Positions 8,653 through 18,398 are shown, counted from the stretch's first letter. The stretch: 64,000 bases of DNA from Arthrobacter sp. CAU 1506 (GCF_005047635.1 NZ_SUKC01000006.1:62001-126000), one strand, 5' to 3'. Made by a program: numbers and translations. Notes: generated by a model from the letters alone, not told the origin.

Positions 8653-8754
8653 CAGGCGTCATTCCGCGGGCCGATGACGCACGGCGGGGGTCGGGGCTAG
8701 TTGCCGGACCTCCGCCGCTGCCGTCTCCCGGCCCTGCCTGGGCACTGCTTGAAA

Positions 8755-8775
8755 GTTGAGTCGGGTACGCTCAAC
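8755..8775 (+). promoter_or_regulatory. HAIR box 1 (HspR operator) upstream of dnaK
   Basis: GTTGAGT-N7-GCTCAAC, an inverted repeat matching the HAIR consensus CTTGAGT-N7-ACTCAAG at 11 of 14 positions. It lies just upstream of the probable -35 box. HspR binding here represses the dnaK operon in other actinobacteria. Confidence 0.85.
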
Positions 8776-8779
8776 TTGG

Positions 8780-8807
8780 TTGACAAAGTTGCCGGCCTGA
8801 GTAAACT
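8780..8807 (+). promoter_or_regulatory. Probable housekeeping promoter of dnaK
   Basis: TTGACA (8780-8785), a 16-base spacer and TAAACT (8802-8807) form a good vegetative promoter between two HAIR boxes. Both boxes would interfere with polymerase, consistent with repression until heat shock. A second TANNNT hexamer (TACGCT, 8766-8771) lies inside HAIR box 1 and could be an alternative -10. Confidence 0.6.
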
Positions 8808-8826
8808 TGAGTGCAGAAGGCTCAAT
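8806..8826 (+). promoter_or_regulatory. HAIR box 2 (HspR operator) upstream of dnaK
   Basis: CTTGAGT-N7-GCTCAAT; the left half-site is a perfect HAIR half and the right half matches at 5 of 7 positions. It overlaps the end of the -10 box and the expected transcription start. Confidence 0.82.
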
Positions 8827-8885
8827 AGGCTGCCGCATCTGTGGTGGCCGTCGGTCCAGCACCGGCGAGTGGGCCGCCACAGTGA

Positions 8886-10796
<1,911 letters not shown>

Positions 10797-10798
10797 CC

Positions 10799-11461
10799 AT
10801 GGCCAACGGTAACGAAGAGGAACACCAGTCAGAGCCGGTGAACTTCCGCGACAACCGCAAGATCGATCCGGAGACCGGCAAGGTCCGCGGAGCTGCTGCC
10901 GGTAGCGGCGACGGCACGGCGGACCAGGCCGCGGGAACTGCTCCCGCAGCCGGTGCCGACGCGGACGCGCTGGCCCAGGCGGAGGAGATTCTCAACGGGG
11001 CCGAGGTCCCGGCGGGGGAGTCCGTGGCCCAGGGCACCACGTCGCAGGAAGCCGAGGAGCTCAGGAACGATCTGCTCCGGCTGCAGGCCGAGTACGTGAA
11101 CTACCGCAAGCGGGTGGAACGCGACCGTGCGGTCGCCGGGGAAATGGCGGTCATCGGCGTGATGAACTCGCTGCTTCCGGTCCTGGATGACATCGACGCG
11201 GCACGCCAGCACGGCGACCTGGCCGACGGCCCGTTCGCTGCCATTGCCACCAAGCTGGACGGCGTGCTCAAGACCTACGGCCTGACCCGCATCGAGGAGA
11301 CCGGCGTGGAGTTCGACCCGAACATCCACGAGGCCCTGATGCAGCAGCCCGACGCCAACGTGGAGGTGGACTCGGTCAGCCAGATCCTGCGTCTGGGCTA
11401 CAAGTCCGGTGACCGCGTGCTGCGCGCCGCCCAGGTAGTGGTGGCAGTACCGGCTGAATGA
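10799..11461 (+). CDS. grpE: Nucleotide exchange factor GrpE
   Basis: A 220-residue DnaK partner that speeds ADP release. Residues 1 to about 80 are acidic and low in complexity. A long helix follows (ELRNDLLRLQAEYVNYRKR, around 84-102), then the compact beta-domain with GVEFDPNIHEALMQQ, the usual GrpE C-terminal signature. It follows dnaK by 2 bases with no independent promoter visible. A near-perfect 20-base-pair hairpin lies 32 bases after its stop, before dnaJ. Confidence 0.96.
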   Translation: MANGNEEEHQSEPVNFRDNRKIDPETGKVRGAAAGSGDGTADQAAGTAPAAGADADALAQAEEILNGAEVPAGESVAQGTTSQEAEELRNDLLRLQAEYVNYRKRVERDRAVAGEMAVIGVMNSLLPVLDDIDAARQHGDLADGPFAAIATKLDGVLKTYGLTRIEETGVEFDPNIHEALMQQPDANVEVDSVSQILRLGYKSGDRVLRAAQVVVAVPAE

Positions 11462-11493
11462 CACCCGCGGGGGTGCCGTGACGCGACAGAACA

Positions 11494-11537
11494 GATGACG
11501 GGTTGGTTTCCGGTCCGCCGGAAGCCAACCCGTCATC
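11494..11537 (+). terminator. Strong hairpin between grpE and dnaJ
   Basis: A 20-base-pair stem (11494-11513 with 11518-11537) closed by a TCCG tetraloop; only one pair is a G-U wobble. No T-run follows, so it is not a classical intrinsic terminator. It may attenuate the operon, protect the 3' end of a dnaK-grpE message after processing, or set the dnaK to dnaJ ratio. The structure is directly visible; the role is inferred. Confidence 0.65.
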
Positions 11538-11588
11538 GTCCGGGCCGGAAGGCCCATAGACTTTGTGAAACTGAAAGGAGGCGCTTGC

Positions 11589-12554
11589 ATGGCTAGCCAG
11601 GACTGGGTCGAGAAAGACTTCTACAAGATCCTCGGTGTCTCCAAAGATGCGTCCGACGCCGACATCAAGAAGGCCTACCGAAAACTCGCCCGGACGTACC
11701 ACCCGGACACCAATTCGGGCGACGCTGCGTCGGAGAAGAAGTTCAAGGATGTCTCCGAGGCATACTCCGTCCTGTCGGACCCGGAGGAACGCGAGCAATA
11801 CGACGCGATCCGGGCGATGGGCAGCGGCGCCCGCTTCAGCGCCGGCGGGCCGGGCGCTGCCGGCGGGCCCGGTGCCGGCGGCTTCGAGGACATCTTCGGC
11901 AACCTGTTTGGCCAAGGTTCGCGCACCCGGACCAGTTCCTCCGGCAACGTGCCGCCGGAGTTTGCCGACCTGTTCGGCGGTTTCGGTGGCTACCAGCAGC
12001 AGCCGCCGCGCAAGGGCACGGACCGCACCGCGAGCACCAGCATCTCCTTTGCCGGTTCGATCAACGGCACCACCATCGGGTTGCGCGAGCCCAGCGGCGA
12101 GGTCATCGATGTGCGGATCCCCGCCGGCATCAAGGACGGGCAGAAGGTCCGCGTCCGCGGCAAGGGCCAGCCGGGTCCGGCCGGCTCCGGCGACCTGATG
12201 GTGACCGTCAACGTCAAGCCACACCCCTTTTTCCAGCGCGACGGCGACAACATCCGGATCCACGTCCCGGTAACCTTCCCGGAGGCCGCCCTGGGAGCAC
12301 AGATCGAAGTGCCGACGCTGGCCGGTGAATTCGTCAAGGTCAAGGTGCCGGCCGGAACGCCCTCCGGCCGGACGCTGCGCGTGAAGGGGCGCGGAGTGAA
12401 GACCTCGAAAAACACCGGCGACCTGCTGGTCACCATCGATGTGGTGGTCCCGCAGAACCTTGGCAAGGAAGCAGAAGAAGCGGTCAACGCCTTCGCGGCG
12501 GCGACAGCAGGCTCAGACCCGCGCGGCAACCTTGCCGCCAAGGCGCGGTTGTAG
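11589..12554 (+). CDS. DnaJ-family co-chaperone without zinc finger (type II / CbpA-like)
   Basis: A 321-residue Hsp40. The J-domain occupies residues 9-75 with the catalytic HPD at 38-40. A Gly/Phe-rich segment spans about 76-145, then two C-terminal beta-sandwich domains bind substrate. The four CxxCxGxG zinc-finger repeats of classical DnaJ are absent, so this is a type II protein. Another DnaJ with a zinc finger is expected elsewhere on the chromosome. ATG 11589 is chosen because AAAGGAGG ends 7 bases upstream. It is separated from grpE by a strong hairpin but otherwise sits in the dnaK operon, with hspR 63 bases downstream. Confidence 0.93.
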   Translation: MASQDWVEKDFYKILGVSKDASDADIKKAYRKLARTYHPDTNSGDAASEKKFKDVSEAYSVLSDPEEREQYDAIRAMGSGARFSAGGPGAAGGPGAGGFEDIFGNLFGQGSRTRTSSSGNVPPEFADLFGGFGGYQQQPPRKGTDRTASTSISFAGSINGTTIGLREPSGEVIDVRIPAGIKDGQKVRVRGKGQPGPAGSGDLMVTVNVKPHPFFQRDGDNIRIHVPVTFPEAALGAQIEVPTLAGEFVKVKVPAGTPSGRTLRVKGRGVKTSKNTGDLLVTIDVVVPQNLGKEAEEAVNAFAAATAGSDPRGNLAAKARL

Positions 12555-12617
12555 CGGGCCGGGTTTAGACCGGAAAGACCGGGCGGTAAAAGCGCGCAGC
12601 GCAGGAGGGAGAGCACC

Positions 12618-13037
12618 ATGGGTATAGATATGAATGCGCCGATTTTCGTGATTTCCGTGGCCGCCGAACTGGCTGACATGCACCCGCAGACCCTGCGCCA
12701 GTACGACCGCCTCGGCCTGGTCTCCCCGTCGCGTCAGCGCGGCCGCCAGCGCCGCTATTCGCAGCAGGACGTCAACACGCTGCGCGAAGTCCAGCGGTTG
12801 TCCCAGGAAGGTGTATCGCTGGAAGGGATCAAGCGGATCCTGCAACTGCAGAATGAGGTCGCTGCCCTGCAGGCCCAGGTCCGGGAACTGTCCGAGGAAC
12901 TGGTGTCCCGACAGCGCCGTGCCGATTCCAGCCGCGTGTTCGCCGCGGGGCTGGCCGGAGACGTGGTCAGCCTGGTCCGCGGCCAACGGCCGCGTCCGCG
13001 CAGCCAGGCACTGATGGTGTGGCGCCCGCAGCGTTGA
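12618..13037 (+). CDS. hspR: MerR-type heat-shock repressor HspR
   Basis: A 139-residue MerR-family repressor. The winged-helix region includes AELADMHPQTLRQYDRLGL and the arginine-rich wing RQRGRQRRYS (residues 35-44), followed by a dimerisation coiled coil (about 73-105). HspR binds HAIR boxes; two lie upstream of dnaK and one upstream of clpB in this window, so its targets are visible. GGAGGGAG precedes the ATG at 12618; an ATG four codons later is an alternative. The last 71 bases overlap the convergent RadC-like gene on the other strand. Confidence 0.95.
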   Translation: MGIDMNAPIFVISVAAELADMHPQTLRQYDRLGLVSPSRQRGRQRRYSQQDVNTLREVQRLSQEGVSLEGIKRILQLQNEVAALQAQVRELSEELVSRQRRADSSRVFAAGLAGDVVSLVRGQRPRPRSQALMVWRPQR

Positions 13038-13341
13038 TCCCTTCACGGGCCGCCGCCCGCCGTGCCAGCTCCATGGCGCCGGCAATCCGGGAGGCCAGCG
13101 CTCCGCCCACGCCCGGGACAGCCAGCAGTTCCTCGACTGTGGCGTGCCGCAGCCCGGCCGGACCTCCCAGCTTTTTCAGGACCGCCTGCGCCAGTTCAAC
13201 GCTGCTGGCGGTGCGCGATCCGGAGCCGACCACCAGGGCCATGACTTCCGCATCGCGCAGCCGGCGCATTCCGAATCGGGCAAGGCGCTCGCGCGGCCGG
13301 TCTTCTTCGGGCATCTCGGCAATGCTGGTATGGCTGTTCAT
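12967..13341 (-). CDS. RadC N-terminal-domain-only protein (helix-hairpin-helix)
   Basis: A 124-residue protein that matches the first half of RadC/UPF0758 proteins. It opens with PEEDRPRERLARFG and has the LRDAEVMALVVGSG helix (about 29-42). A helix-hairpin-helix motif, TVEELLAVPGVGGALASRIAGA, follows near residues 68-90. The C-terminal JAB/MPN metalloprotease-like domain of full RadC is missing; the frame stops shortly after the HhH. It therefore keeps only a likely DNA-binding module. Its 3' end overlaps hspR by 71 bases, antisense. TAGCGT lies 6 bases before the ATG with no ribosome-binding site. It could be a truncated radC remnant or a conserved short paralogue. Confidence 0.75.
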   Translation of the reverse strand: MNSHTSIAEMPEEDRPRERLARFGMRRLRDAEVMALVVGSGSRTASSVELAQAVLKKLGGPAGLRHATVEELLAVPGVGGALASRIAGAMELARRAAAREGINAAGATPSVPGCADAAVGRGPG

Positions 13342-13347
13342 GGCTTC

Positions 13348-13353
13348 ACGCTA
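13348..13353 (-). promoter_or_regulatory. Candidate -10 (TAGCGT) for a leaderless RadC-like mRNA
   Basis: TAGCGT followed by 6 bases and the ATG at 13341; no Shine-Dalgarno. Confidence 0.4.
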
Positions 13354-13528
13354 GAACCCCGCCCTCGCCGGCCGCAGGCCGGAGTCGGGCCGATGTGCGC
13401 GGAGGATGCCGCGACCACCTCTGTGGAGGCCGAGTCCCCAGCCGGAGTGGGCAGTACTGAACGGGCCAGGCAGAACCCGCAACCACCCGGTCCCCGTCCG
13501 GGCAGCTGCGGGCGGATGGCGGCGCTGG

Positions 13529-14074
13529 TTATTTGATCATGTCTCCGTTGGGGGCAACCACGTACCAGACCTCGTTCACGTCCTGCCCGGTGGTGTCGCC
13601 GGGGGCCTTGTCCTGGGCCCAGTAGTAGATCGGCATGCCGTTGAGCGTGACCTGCTTCTTCCCGTCGGGAGTGTCGATGAGCCCCACCTTGGCGGTGACC
13701 CCGTCGAGCTTCGGCTCGGTCTCGGCCAGTACCGGCGGCCACGCGGCCAGGCAATCGCCGGTGCAGGCGCTCTTGCCCGAGTTGGGAACATCTTTGGTGA
13801 AGTAGTAAACGGTCATTCCCTTGCCGTCCACGACGATGGTGCCGAGATTGGTCTTCGCGGTGGCCAGCGTACTGGCAGCGCCGGCCATATCGCTGCCGGC
13901 CTGCCCGCTCTCCGACATCTGCGGGGACGTCGATTCCGAAGCCATGCCGGATTCGCTCGCCGGCGGCGCCTGGGTGGCGGCGGGCTGTTCGGTGCCGGAA
14001 CTGCCGCCGCAACCGGCCAGGACCAGCATGCCAGCGGCCAGCAGGGCGGCCCGGGCTGTCTGTGTGATTTTCAT
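13529..14074 (-). CDS. Secreted lipoprotein with COG4315 YxFxxD repeats
   Basis: A 181-residue lipoprotein. The signal peptide ends in the lipobox LAGC (Cys near residue 20), followed by a Ser/Thr/Gln-rich linker. The mature part has two copies of the COG4315 motif, VYYFTKD with CTGDCLAAWPP, and IYYWAQD near the C-terminus. The biochemical role of this family is not established. ATG 14074 is chosen over an earlier in-frame start because AAAGGAA lies just upstream and the signal peptide begins there. It is divergent from an ECF sigma/anti-sigma pair, an arrangement suggesting it is a target of that sigma factor (inference). Confidence 0.85.
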   Translation of the reverse strand: MKITQTARAALLAAGMLVLAGCGGSSGTEQPAATQAPPASESGMASESTSPQMSESGQAGSDMAGAASTLATAKTNLGTIVVDGKGMTVYYFTKDVPNSGKSACTGDCLAAWPPVLAETEPKLDGVTAKVGLIDTPDGKKQVTLNGMPIYYWAQDKAPGDTTGQDVNEVWYVVAPNGDMIK

Positions 14075-14218
14075 GAGGGTTCCTTTGCCGTCTCCCCGGT
14101 GCTGCCCGGAGCGCGGTGCCGCGGGGCGCGACCCGCTATTGGCAAAGACGACGCACGCGCCCACAATGGTTCAACGTCGGGCCGTCGGAAATTTCGCACC
14201 GATGTTTGCGGGACGGAT

Positions 14219-14245
14219 GAACCGGTAGGCCGCCGCCGTCGTCGT
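14219..14245 (+). promoter_or_regulatory. Possible ECF-type promoter upstream of the sigma factor gene
   Basis: GAACC (14219-14223), a 16-base spacer and CGTCGT (14240-14245) resemble the GAAC...CGTC pattern of many ECF sigma promoters and would allow autoregulation. The spacer is GC-rich and chance matches are common, so this is tentative. Confidence 0.28.
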
Positions 14246-14329
14246 ACTGGATAGAAGAAGTCTGGACCGCGCCGGCCACCCGGCCACGGGCAGTACACAG
14301 GACGGTTCCCACCCAGGGAGGAGGCGGCC

Positions 14330-14827
14330 GTGTCACTTGATGACGAGGCTGTGGCCCGCCTCTACCGCGAGCACGCCACGGCGCTGCGGCGGTTCGTGCG
14401 CGCCGCCACTTCCAACGCGGACCAGGTGGAGGACGTTGTCCAGGAAACGATCCTGCGGGTGTGGAAACGCGGCCCGGAAACGGAGAACATGCGCGGCTAC
14501 CTGTACCAGACCGCCCGGCACGTCATCATCGACGGTTACCGGCGCCGCAGCCGGCGGCCGGAAGAGGCCGAACTGGGCGAGGACGAGCCGGCCATTGAAG
14601 AAGACCAGTTTGACCGGCTGTTGCTGCGCGTGGTCATGGAGGAAGCCCTGGCACGGATCAGCGCGGACCACCGCAACATCGTTGTGGCCCTGCATTACCA
14701 GCGGCTCACAGCCGCTGAGGCCGCACAGTCGCTGGGCATTCCGCTGGGCACGGTGAAGTCGCGGGCGTTTTACGCGGCGAAGGCCCTGCGGTCGGTACTG
14801 GACGAGATGGGGGTGGGTCAGCCGTGA
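14330..14827 (+). CDS. ECF RNA polymerase sigma factor
   Basis: A 165-residue sigma-70 family protein of the extracytoplasmic-function class. Region 2 covers about residues 8-75 (ATSNADQVEDVVQETILRVWKR is the core-binding and -10 recognition part). Region 4 begins near 105 (LARISADHRNIVVALHYQRLTAAEAAQSLGIPLGTVKSR) and contains the -35 helix-turn-helix. Translation starts at GTG 14330 behind GGGAGGAGG. Its stop overlaps the anti-sigma gene by 4 bases (GTGA), so the two are translationally coupled. The signal it senses is not known; redox or envelope stress is common for sigma factors with zinc anti-sigma partners. Confidence 0.92.
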   Translation: MSLDDEAVARLYREHATALRRFVRAATSNADQVEDVVQETILRVWKRGPETENMRGYLYQTARHVIIDGYRRRSRRPEEAELGEDEPAIEEDQFDRLLLRVVMEEALARISADHRNIVVALHYQRLTAAEAAQSLGIPLGTVKSRAFYAAKALRSVLDEMGVGQP

Positions 14828-15480
14828 ACACCAGCGAGGAACAGCACCAACTGCTTGGCCTCTATATTCTGGGCGGGCTGGATCGCCATGAACGGGCGGC
14901 CTTCGAAGAGCATCTGGCGGGCTGCCCGGACTGCCGGCGTGAAGCAGCCGAATTGGAGTCGCTGCCGGATCTGCTGGACGCGCTGCCGCGCAGCGTGGCG
15001 CTGGACTTGGAAACCCCGCCGCCGCATGAGCTCGAGGAACGCACCCGCGAACTGGTCGATGAACTGGCCCTGCGGCGCAGGAAAGAACGACGCCGGTGGA
15101 CCGGGCTGGTGGCGGCAGTGGCGGGGGTGTGCCTGGTGGCCGGGGCATCGGTCGGGCCACTGCTGGCCCAGCAGCAGCAACCGCCGTCGGATACCTACAC
15201 CATGACGGCCAGCGGCGGCCTGCAGGTTGACGTGGCCCTGGTGCACAAGACCTGGGGGACGGAGATGGCCGTGGCGGGGGAGAAGCTGCCCGAGGACGGC
15301 ATCCTCACCCTGTGGGTGACGGATAAGTCAGGCTACACCTACCAGGTGGCATCCTGGCAGGCCACTCCGGCCGGCCGTGCCACCCTCACCGCGGCCTGCG
15401 CCATGGACACGGACCAGATCGCCCAGGTGGAACTGCGCCACGACGCGGACACTACGCTGGCGGCGGTGGCCACCAACTAA
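14824..15480 (+). CDS. Membrane anti-sigma factor with zinc-binding ZAS motif
   Basis: A 218-residue single-pass membrane protein. The N-terminal cytoplasmic domain carries the HxxxCxxC motif (His30, Cys34, Cys37), which defines zinc anti-sigma factors that hold an ECF sigma factor inactive. One hydrophobic segment lies around residues 96-116. The C-terminal extracellular part (about 120-218) resembles the RskA-type C-terminal domain (LPEDGILTLWVTDKSG). It starts at GTG 14824, overlapping the sigma gene by 4 bases. It meets trmB tail to tail 22 bases downstream. Confidence 0.9.
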   Translation: MNTSEEQHQLLGLYILGGLDRHERAAFEEHLAGCPDCRREAAELESLPDLLDALPRSVALDLETPPPHELEERTRELVDELALRRRKERRRWTGLVAAVAGVCLVAGASVGPLLAQQQQPPSDTYTMTASGGLQVDVALVHKTWGTEMAVAGEKLPEDGILTLWVTDKSGYTYQVASWQATPAGRATLTAACAMDTDQIAQVELRHDADTTLAAVATN

Positions 15481-15502
15481 GCCCTGCCGGGGCCGGGATG
15501 GA

Positions 15503-16414
15503 TCAGTTCCTGCGGTAGGCGAGGTCGAAGATCATCCGCCCCGCGTCGTGCGCCTTCTGCTCGAAGCTGGTCATGGTCCTGCCGGCGAAGCGGGGTGCCC
15601 AGCCGCCAAGATCGTCCATGCCTTCGCCGGTGCTGGCGTTGCCGGTGCTGACCGGGACCTTGCCCTCACGCACCGGCGCACCGCCCACAACCCCTTCGAC
15701 GCCGCTTTCCCAGACCTGGGTCAAGGGGCTGCCGGCGCCGGTGCGCTCGCCGGCGTGCAGATTGCTGAAGTGCGGCGACGCATCGGCGACCCGGCGCATC
15801 TGGATTGCGTAATCGGACCAGTCGGTGGCCAACCGCCAGATTCCGCCCGGCTGCAGCACGCGGGCTGCCAGCTCCGCAAAGCTGTCCTGTACCAGCCGGC
15901 GCTTGTGGTGACGGGTCTTGTGCCACGGGTCGGGGAAGAACACCCAGAGCTCGGCGAGCGAGGCCTCGGGCAGCATGGTGGCCAGGGCCTCCGGGGCGTT
16001 CACCTGGGCGACACGGACATTGGCCAAGCCGCGCTGGCCGATCCGCAGCAGGGTTTGCGCCAGTCCGGGACGGTAGACCTCCAAGGCGAGGAAGTTCCGG
16101 TCCGGATCCTGTTCGGCGGCGTGACACACGGCTTCGCCCAGGCCGGAGCCAATCTCCACCACCAGCGGGGCCGAGCGCCCAAAGGCTGATTCCGGATCGA
16201 AGACGTAGTCCGGGTCCACCGTGGTGTCGCCGCCGTCCCGCGGGAGGTCGACGGCGAACTTCGGGGCGTAGTCGTCCCAGGCCTGCTGGCGGCGGCCCTG
16301 CAGCCGCGAGCCGCGGCGCACAAAGCTGACGGGCTGGGCGAGATGGACGGGCGGCGTGCGGCGCGCACCGTCGTCGTACGCGGAAGATTCAGGGGTGGTG
16401 GAGTTGCTGGTCAT
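15503..16414 (-). CDS. trmB: tRNA (guanine-N7-)-methyltransferase TrmB
   Basis: A 303-residue enzyme that makes m7G46 in the tRNA variable loop using SAM. The SAM site is VVEIGSGLGE near residue 80 and the family signature LWVFFPDPWHKTRHHKRRLV lies near residues 155-175. An N-terminal extension of about 45 residues (Ser/Thr-rich, then FVRRGSRLQGRRQ) is usual for actinobacterial TrmB. The ATG at 16414 follows TACGCT by 7 bases. It is convergent with the anti-sigma gene and divergent from the helicase gene. Confidence 0.95.
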   Translation of the reverse strand: MTSNSTTPESSAYDDGARRTPPVHLAQPVSFVRRGSRLQGRRQQAWDDYAPKFAVDLPRDGGDTTVDPDYVFDPESAFGRSAPLVVEIGSGLGEAVCHAAEQDPDRNFLALEVYRPGLAQTLLRIGQRGLANVRVAQVNAPEALATMLPEASLAELWVFFPDPWHKTRHHKRRLVQDSFAELAARVLQPGGIWRLATDWSDYAIQMRRVADASPHFSNLHAGERTGAGSPLTQVWESGVEGVVGGAPVREGKVPVSTGNASTGEGMDDLGGWAPRFAGRTMTSFEQKAHDAGRMIFDLAYRRN

Positions 16415-16421
16415 CCCTACC

Positions 16422-16427
16422 AGCGTA
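16422..16427 (-). promoter_or_regulatory. Candidate -10 (TACGCT) of trmB
   Basis: TACGCT lies 7 bases before the trmB ATG. A TAGGG between them could also act as a weak ribosome-binding site, so leaderless initiation is possible but less clear than at other genes here. Confidence 0.35.
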
Positions 16428-16476
16428 TCGGCTGTGCGGGTGCGGCCCGGCCCTGCTGTTAGACTGGAGGTACTCG

Positions 16477-16497
16477 AAAACGCAATCGACGCGTTTT
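16477..16497 (+). repeat. Inverted repeat in the helicase 5' region
   Basis: AAAACGC, 7 bases, GCGTTTT: a perfect 7-base inverted repeat in the trmB/helicase spacer, about 155 bases before the helicase start. It could form a short hairpin in a long leader or be a protein-binding site; nothing more can be said. Confidence 0.35.
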
Positions 16498-16652
16498 CCT
16501 GCGTCGATGAACGCTTTCATTTGCACCGCCGCTTTTCCGTCTGACGACGTGACCGGGCTGATCCGGGGCGGTTGGCACTGTCTGATTTTTCTTCGGCGAC
16601 CCTGGGCTAACCTGCCGCGGGGACACTGACCGGAAGACATTTGCACTTTACT

Positions 16653-18398
16653 ATGACTACTTTTGCTGCCCTTGGCGTGCCCAAGCCCCTCGCTGCGAAG
16701 CTCGCTGCCGACGGCATTGAAGCCCCGTTCCCCATCCAGGCCGAGACGCTGCCCGATACGCTGGCCGGCCGTGACGTGCTGGGCCGCGGCCGCACGGGCT
16801 CCGGCAAGACCCTGGCCTTCGCACTGCCGCTGGTGGCACGGCTGGCCGAGCGCGAAGCCGCCCATTTCCGCAAGCCGGGCCGCCCGCTGGGCCTGGTGCT
16901 GGCGCCCACGCGTGAACTGGCCACGCAGATCAACAACACCATCGAGCCGCTGGCTGCCGAGCTGGGCCTGAACACCACGGTGATTTACGGCGGCGTCTCG
17001 CAGCAGCGCCAGGAAAAGGCGCTGCGCGGCGGCATCGACATTGTGATTGCCTGCCCGGGCCGGCTCGAAGACCTGATGAAGCAGAAGATCATCACGCTGG
17101 AATCGGTGGAAATCACCGTGCTGGATGAGGCCGACCACATGGCCGACCTGGGCTTCCTGCCCGTGGTGAAGAAGCTGCTGGACACCACGCCGGCCGGCGG
17201 CCAGCGGCTGCTGTTCTCCGCCACGCTGGACAACGGCGTGGACAAGCTGGTGCAGCGCTACCTGTCCAGCCCGCTGACGCACTCCGTCGACGACCCGCAG
17301 GCCGCGGTCACCACCATGGAGCACCACGTACTGGTGACGCGCGACGCTTCGGAAAAGAAGCAGGTGCTCAACAAGCTGGCGTCCGGCACCGGCCGCCGCG
17401 TGCTGTTCACCCGCACCAAGCACCACGCCCGCAAGCTGGCCAAGGCGCTGACGGCCGCCGGCATCCCTGCGGTGGACCTGCACGGCAACCTGTCGCAGAA
17501 CGCCCGCGACCGCAACCTGGCGGAGTTCTCCTCCGGCGATGTCCGCGTGCTGGTGGCCACCGACGTGGCGGCCCGCGGCGTGCACGTGGACGAGGTGGAA
17601 CTGGTGATCCACGTGGACCCGCCCACCGAGCACAAGGCGTACCTGCACCGCTCCGGCCGCACCGCCCGCGCCGGATCCGACGGCACGGTGGTGACCCTGG
17701 CGCTGCCCGAACAGCGTCTCGAGGTCGGCAAGCTGATGAAGGCCGCCGGAGTGGACGTGGCCTTCGAGAATGTCACCGCTTCCTCCGAACTGCTGGTGAA
17801 CCTGGTGGGCGAGGTCGCCGCACCGGTGGATCCGCAGTTGCGCGCCCAGCAGCAGGCGGCGAAGCTGCCGCAGCGCGGCGGCGGTACCTCTACCGGCGCC
17901 AACGCCCAGCGCAAGCGGGCCCTGCGGACCGGTGGTGGCCGCGGCAACGCCGCCCCCCGCAACGCCGGCTCCCGCAGCGGCGGACCCCGCACCGGGGACA
18001 GCCGCCAGCAGGCCGGTGCCGCCCGCGGCGGCCGGCCGGACTCCGGGCAGCGGCAGCCGTCGCGCGGAGAGGCCCGGGGCGGCCGCTCCCAGGACGTCGC
18101 GGCCCCCAGCCACGGCAGCCACCGGAGCAGCTCCGGCACTTCGGCTTCGGCCGGGCGCCAGTCCGCCGCCTCGGCAGGCGGCCGCACCGGCTCGGGCGCA
18201 GCACGCTCCGGCGCTGGCCGTTCCGGCGGCGCACAGCGCTCCGGCGGCGCCGCGCGCTCCGCGGGAGGTTCACAGCGCTCCGCCGGCGGCACCCGTCCGG
18301 TCTACCGCTCGGAAACACCGGCCGCCGAGCGCCCGGCCCGGCGGGGACCGCGCCGTGCCACGGCTCCGGCATCGCAGGAGAAGCGCCGGACCAGCTAG
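16653..18398 (+). CDS. DEAD-box ATP-dependent RNA helicase with Arg/Gly/Ser-rich tail
   Basis: A 581-residue RNA helicase. The N-terminal Q motif (FPIQAETLP) is followed by the ATP loop GRTGSGKT (about 45-52). PTREL, LDEADHMADLGF, SAT, ARGVHVDEV and HRSGRTARAG then occur in the normal order. Residues from about 400 to the end form a basic, Gly/Ser/Arg/Gln-rich disordered tail that probably binds RNA. The family unwinds structured RNA in cold adaptation, ribosome assembly and RNA decay; which role applies is not visible. The start is uncertain: ATG 16653 gives the canonical N-terminus, but a TTG at 16641 has GGAAG better placed upstream. Short tandem repeats begin right at the stop codon. Confidence 0.92.
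   Translation: MTTFAALGVPKPLAAKLAADGIEAPFPIQAETLPDTLAGRDVLGRGRTGSGKTLAFALPLVARLAEREAAHFRKPGRPLGLVLAPTRELATQINNTIEPLAAELGLNTTVIYGGVSQQRQEKALRGGIDIVIACPGRLEDLMKQKIITLESVEITVLDEADHMADLGFLPVVKKLLDTTPAGGQRLLFSATLDNGVDKLVQRYLSSPLTHSVDDPQAAVTTMEHHVLVTRDASEKKQVLNKLASGTGRRVLFTRTKHHARKLAKALTAAGIPAVDLHGNLSQNARDRNLAEFSSGDVRVLVATDVAARGVHVDEVELVIHVDPPTEHKAYLHRSGRTARAGSDGTVVTLALPEQRLEVGKLMKAAGVDVAFENVTASSELLVNLVGEVAAPVDPQLRAQQQAAKLPQRGGGTSTGANAQRKRALRTGGGRGNAAPRNAGSRSGGPRTGDSRQQAGAARGGRPDSGQRQPSRGEARGGRSQDVAAPSHGSHRSSSGTSASAGRQSAASAGGRTGSGAARSGAGRSGGAQRSGGAARSAGGSQRSAGGTRPVYRSETPAAERPARRGPRRATAPASQEKRRTS

Noticed and set aside
14075-14329. A SigK-type promoter for the COG4315 lipoprotein
   Set aside because: The minus strand has CATCC and CGAAAT, but the spacer is 18 and the boxes differ from the CCAATCC-N15-CCGAAT pattern of the SigK island.
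16389-18122. A 577-codon frame antisense to the DEAD-box helicase
   Set aside because: All helicase motifs are on the plus strand; the antisense product is low in complexity.
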